Shown here: one piece after another, positions 61,839 through 64,000 of the stretch
Position numbering within the stretch: the first letter of the stretch is position 1
Layout of the letters: the number at the start of each line of letters is the position of its first letter
NCBI RefSeq assembly: GCF_024756275.1
Contig: NZ_JANUGQ010000009.1
Location: forward strand, 172,696 to 236,695
Reading direction: 5' to 3'
DNA: 64,000 bases
From: Streptomyces pyxinae
GTDB lineage: Bacteria > Actinomycetota > Actinomycetes > Streptomycetales > Streptomycetaceae
Translations under genes and position numbers: made by a program
Notes under the pieces: generated by a model
The model's database searches: none
Seen by the model: only the letters and a program-made list of their open reading frames with translations
What the model was told of the DNA's origin: nothing

Positions 61839-62423
61839 TCATGCCCGGCCCTTCAGCTCCCGCCACTCCGGGGCCAGCACCGACCAGACCTCCATGTCCT
61901 GCCGGACGCCCCGGTGCAGGTAACACCCGCGCCGGGTGCCCTCCTTGGTCATCCCGACCCGCCGGGCCACCGCGATGCTGGCGGCGTTCTCCGCGCCCGC
62001 GACCCACTCGACCCGGTGGATGCCCCGGACCTCCACGGCCCAGTCGATGAGCACCCGCACCGCCCGGGTGACCAGCCCCCGCCCGGCCGCGGCCGGCTCC
62101 AGCCAGCACCCCGCCTCGGCCGTCCCGTGCGCCACGTCGAACGTCACGAAGAGCACCCCGCCCACCAGCGTCCCGTCCAGCCAGATCCCGTAGATCCGCG
62201 CCTCGTCGGCGGCGGCCTTCTCGGCGAACCGCTGCAGCAGGGCCCGCGACGACTCCAGGTCGTGGCACGCGTCCGCCAGCCCCACATACCGCCCGATGTA
62301 CTCCCGCCCCCGCTCCAGATGCGCGAAGTACTCCTCCGCCTGCCACGGCTCCAACGGCCGCAGCTCCGCCCCGTCCTCCCCCAACGAAACCCCGAACACC
62401 CGCTGCCCCATCCCTCTCGTCAT
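61839..62423 (-). CDS. GNAT acetyltransferase, ribosomal-protein (RimL/RimJ) type
   Basis: 194 residues. Motifs LRPLEPWQAEEYFAHLERGREYIGRYVGLAD, AEAGCWLEPAAAGRGLVTRAVRVLIDWA, GIHRVEWVAGAENAASIAVARRVGMTKEGTRRGCYLHRG and DMEVWSVLAPEW fit RimJ/RimL-type N-acetyltransferases. Start 62423 (MTRGMGQRV) or 62411 (MGQRV) cannot be separated with certainty. Substrate unknown. Confidence 0.88.
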   Translation of the reverse strand: MTRGMGQRVFGVSLGEDGAELRPLEPWQAEEYFAHLERGREYIGRYVGLADACHDLESSRALLQRFAEKAAADEARIYGIWLDGTLVGGVLFVTFDVAHGTAEAGCWLEPAAAGRGLVTRAVRVLIDWAVEVRGIHRVEWVAGAENAASIAVARRVGMTKEGTRRGCYLHRGVRQDMEVWSVLAPEWRELKGRA

Positions 62424-62711
62424 CCCGGCCCGGCGCCCCGCGCCCTCCCGGCTCATCTCCCCGGATACTCCCATGCGGCGGCCGAGCTCCCCCTCGCGCG
62501 CGGAGAATGCGAAGAGCCCACCCCGTTGTGCGCCTGCGGAGCCAGCGTCACCGCGCGCTCCAGGTCTCCGGCTGAGCCGGCCGACACACAGGCCGTCATC
62601 ACATTGGCCACAGCCCAGCCCGGCTGTACGGCTGAAATTGGAAGTCTCGACCTCCACCCTCGCTGCCACAGCACCTCTGTAGACCAGCTTCCACCGCCCA
62701 GGAGCAGACCG

Positions 62712-63248
62712 GTGTACCTCATGCGTCCGGCCGCACCCGCCGATGGTCCCGCCGTCCGTACGCTCATCCTGGCCCGCTCCACCTGGCTGGAGGAACGGCA
62801 GCTGCCCTCGTGGCGAGGCAGCGCGGACGACGTGGCCGGGCAGACCGAGAACAGCGACGGCTCGATGTGGGTCCTCACCGACGACGAGACCGGCCGGGTC
62901 ATCGGCTGCACCACCATTCAGCAGGCCACCCCGCCGTGGGGCTGGACCGCACAGGAACTCGACGAGCCCGCTGACTACCTGTACACGACCGTCACCGACC
63001 CCGCCGACCGTACGCACCGGCCCGGAACCCTGATCGCGCTGTGGGCTGTTGACCGGGCAGCCCACACGGGGCGGACGTGGGTACGCCGGGGGTGCGTGTT
63101 CCCTGGCTTGGTGCGCTACTACGAGTCGCAGGGCTTCGCCGTCGTCCACGAAGTCCAGCGCACCCGAAACCGCTTCTACCTCATGGCCCGCAAGGCCGAG
63201 GTACTGCCCGAGATCATGACGGCTGTCCGCACCTGGGAGCCGAGCTGA
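62712..63248 (+). CDS. GNAT acetyltransferase
   Basis: 178 residues. GNAT pattern: VYLMRPAAPADGPAVRTLI, MWVLTDDETGRVIGCTTI, LIALWAVDRAAHTGRTWVRRGC (divergent acetyl-CoA loop), and VRYYESQGFAVVHEVQR. GTG 62712 lies 7 nt after AGGAG at 62700-62704. Its lower GC and position next to the CRISPR array suggest a recently acquired gene. Substrate unknown. Confidence 0.82.
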   Translation: MYLMRPAAPADGPAVRTLILARSTWLEERQLPSWRGSADDVAGQTENSDGSMWVLTDDETGRVIGCTTIQQATPPWGWTAQELDEPADYLYTTVTDPADRTHRPGTLIALWAVDRAAHTGRTWVRRGCVFPGLVRYYESQGFAVVHEVQRTRNRFYLMARKAEVLPEIMTAVRTWEPS

Positions 63249-63469
63249 CCTCCGCGTGAGTCGATGGAGGGCTCACCTGCGTTCAGCCTGGTAGAGATCG
63301 CCAGCGGCGCCGCAGCCATCGCCGTGTTGGCCGGACGGGTCGTCGGTGTTCTGCGGGCCGGCGTACAAGGCCAGTCGGGTCGGTGTCGGCGCCGCAGAGC
63401 ACCACGCATATCTTTCCGCGCGCAGCGCGAGGAGCAGGATCCGCCCACCGCGTCGAACTGGCGGATGGC

Positions 63470-63803
63470 CGGTCCATCCCCGCGTGTGCGGGGAGCAGTG
63501 TTGAGAGGCCGTCAGAGCGCTCGGGGGAGGGGGTCCATCCCCGCGTGTGCGGGGAGCAGAGGAGCTCGCTGGTGCCGACGAGCCGGTCCGGGGGTCCATC
63601 CCCGCGTGTGCGGGGAGCAGCGCCTCGCGGTACGCCGCGACCGACCCGGCCCGGGTCCATCCCCGCGTGTGCGGGGAGCAGGTCCATCAGGCGCGCGGGC
63701 CCACCAGACGGGTGGGTCCATCCCCGCGTGTGCGGGGAGCAGTCGATCGCCGCGCTGGACGTGTCGACGGAGGAGGGTCCATCCCCGCGTGTGCGGGGAG
63801 CAG
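63470..63803 (-). CRISPR. Type I-E CRISPR array, 6 repeats, 5 spacers
   Basis: 28-nt copies of GGTCCATCCCCGCGTG plus TGCGGGGAGCAG start at 63471, 63532, 63593, 63654, 63715 and 63776, an exact 61-nt period. The preceding base is G in five copies and C at 63470, so the true repeat is 29 nt with spacers of 32 nt. Read on the minus strand it is CTGCTCCCCGCACACGCGGG plus GATGGACCC, closely resembling the E. coli type I-E repeat. The array is thus transcribed right to left, the leader is at the high-coordinate end, and the altered terminal base marks the distal end. All repeats are identical; spacers are unique. No cas gene is in the window. Confidence 0.95.
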
Positions 63804-63900
63804 AGTAGGTGACCTGCGGCTTTCATGGCCTGGCGGACGAGTTCCAACCACTTCCAAAGAAACCGGCATTTAGAGCATTCGGTAATTTCCCTTGCTCAGC
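63804..63900 (-). promoter_or_regulatory. Putative CRISPR leader
   Basis: The sequence next to the newest repeat is AT-richer than its surroundings (63846-63895) and on the minus strand reads GAAAGCCGCAGGTCACCTACT just before the first repeat. Position and base composition fit an I-E leader; the exact limits are unclear. 63901-64000 shows no gene start. Confidence 0.5.
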
Positions 63901-64000
63901 GGGGCGCTTTCTGTGCAGCCGCACCGGCATCAAGCTGAGACGGGCACGGCAGTGGCGGGAATCCTCGGCACCCCGAAGAGGTCGGCATCAGATGGCTTCG

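Noticed and set aside
61839..63149. Extended N-terminus of the RimJ/RimL-type acetyltransferase
   Set aside because: The open frame continues upstream but is low-complexity and antisense to the next gene; the family N-terminus begins at MTRGMGQRV.
62712..63248. GNAT gene next to the array as a cas or accessory gene
   Set aside because: It has ordinary acetyltransferase motifs, no cas similarity, and lies at the distal end of the array rather than the leader side.
63264..63812. Open frames reading through the CRISPR repeats (SIPACAGS / HPRVCGEQ repeats)
   Set aside because: The repeated peptides are translations of the CRISPR repeat. The first ~35 residues (MEGSPAFSLVEIASGAAAIAVLAG) could be a remnant of a gene, but there is too little to support it.

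Overview
The window is very GC-rich, uses GTG and TTG starts freely and carries strings of families typical of Streptomyces. The order of the central genes (two four-gene conservons, accE-accB, cimA, ilvE, leuB, pruA-proline dehydrogenase-pucR, serA, ilvC-ilvN-ilvB, then a PAS-GGDEF-EAL protein) matches, from memory, the chromosomal core of Streptomyces coelicolor around SCO5544 to SCO5511. It is therefore read as Streptomyces core chromosome; the last ~1.3 kb, holding a CRISPR array, looks accessory.

Layout. 1-11127 (+): two tandem conservons (sensor kinase-like CvnA, roadblock CvnB, DUF742 CvnC, small GTPase CvnD); the two cvnD copies are almost identical at DNA level although the rest has diverged. 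11399-13287 (-): acyl-CoA carboxylase epsilon and beta subunits. 13476-20635: a secreted PL8 polysaccharide lyase and a secreted GH101 endo-alpha-N-acetylgalactosaminidase flanking a 2-hydroxyacid dehydrogenase. 20840-23463: a YceI protein, a small hypothetical and a Gly-rich membrane protein. 23635-28236 (-): branched-chain amino acid genes cimA, ilvE and leuB, cimA having a terminator in its leader. 28359-31435: a small peptide gene, a PadR regulator with partner, an AAC(2')-type acetyltransferase and a small membrane protein. 31626-36366: a stress-signalling patch (DUF1206 protein, a frameshifted SigB-type sigma factor, STAS anti-anti-sigma factor, MarR regulator, PP2C phosphatase, RsbW-like ATPase). 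36775-40937: proline catabolism genes with a divergent PucR regulator and a palindromic operator pair. 40974-46042: oxidoreductase/TetR divergent pair, an uncharacterised three-gene membrane operon and an SDR. 46360-52466 (-): serA and ilvC-ilvN-ilvB, with a leader-peptide attenuator before ilvB. 52500-61701: cyclic-di-GMP-type protein, hydroxyacid dehydrogenase, aldo/keto reductase with a large insertion, lipoprotein sugar dehydrogenase, DUF6191 protein, SDR. 61839-63248: two GNAT acetyltransferases. 63470-63803: a six-repeat type I-E CRISPR array read on the minus strand, with no cas gene in view.

How the genes connect: isoleucine, valine and leucine synthesis is spread over three loci (cimA; ilvE and leuB; ilvBNC), and two of the 5' leaders carry intrinsic terminators consistent with attenuation. 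The sigma-factor region resembles a partner-switching module (phosphatase, STAS protein, anti-sigma kinase) whose sigma gene is broken by one missing base as sequenced. No large novel system is evident. The best candidates for undescribed biology are the apparent gene conversion between cvnD copies, the cimA leader, the unknown three-gene membrane operon and several low-complexity insertions inside otherwise ordinary enzymes.
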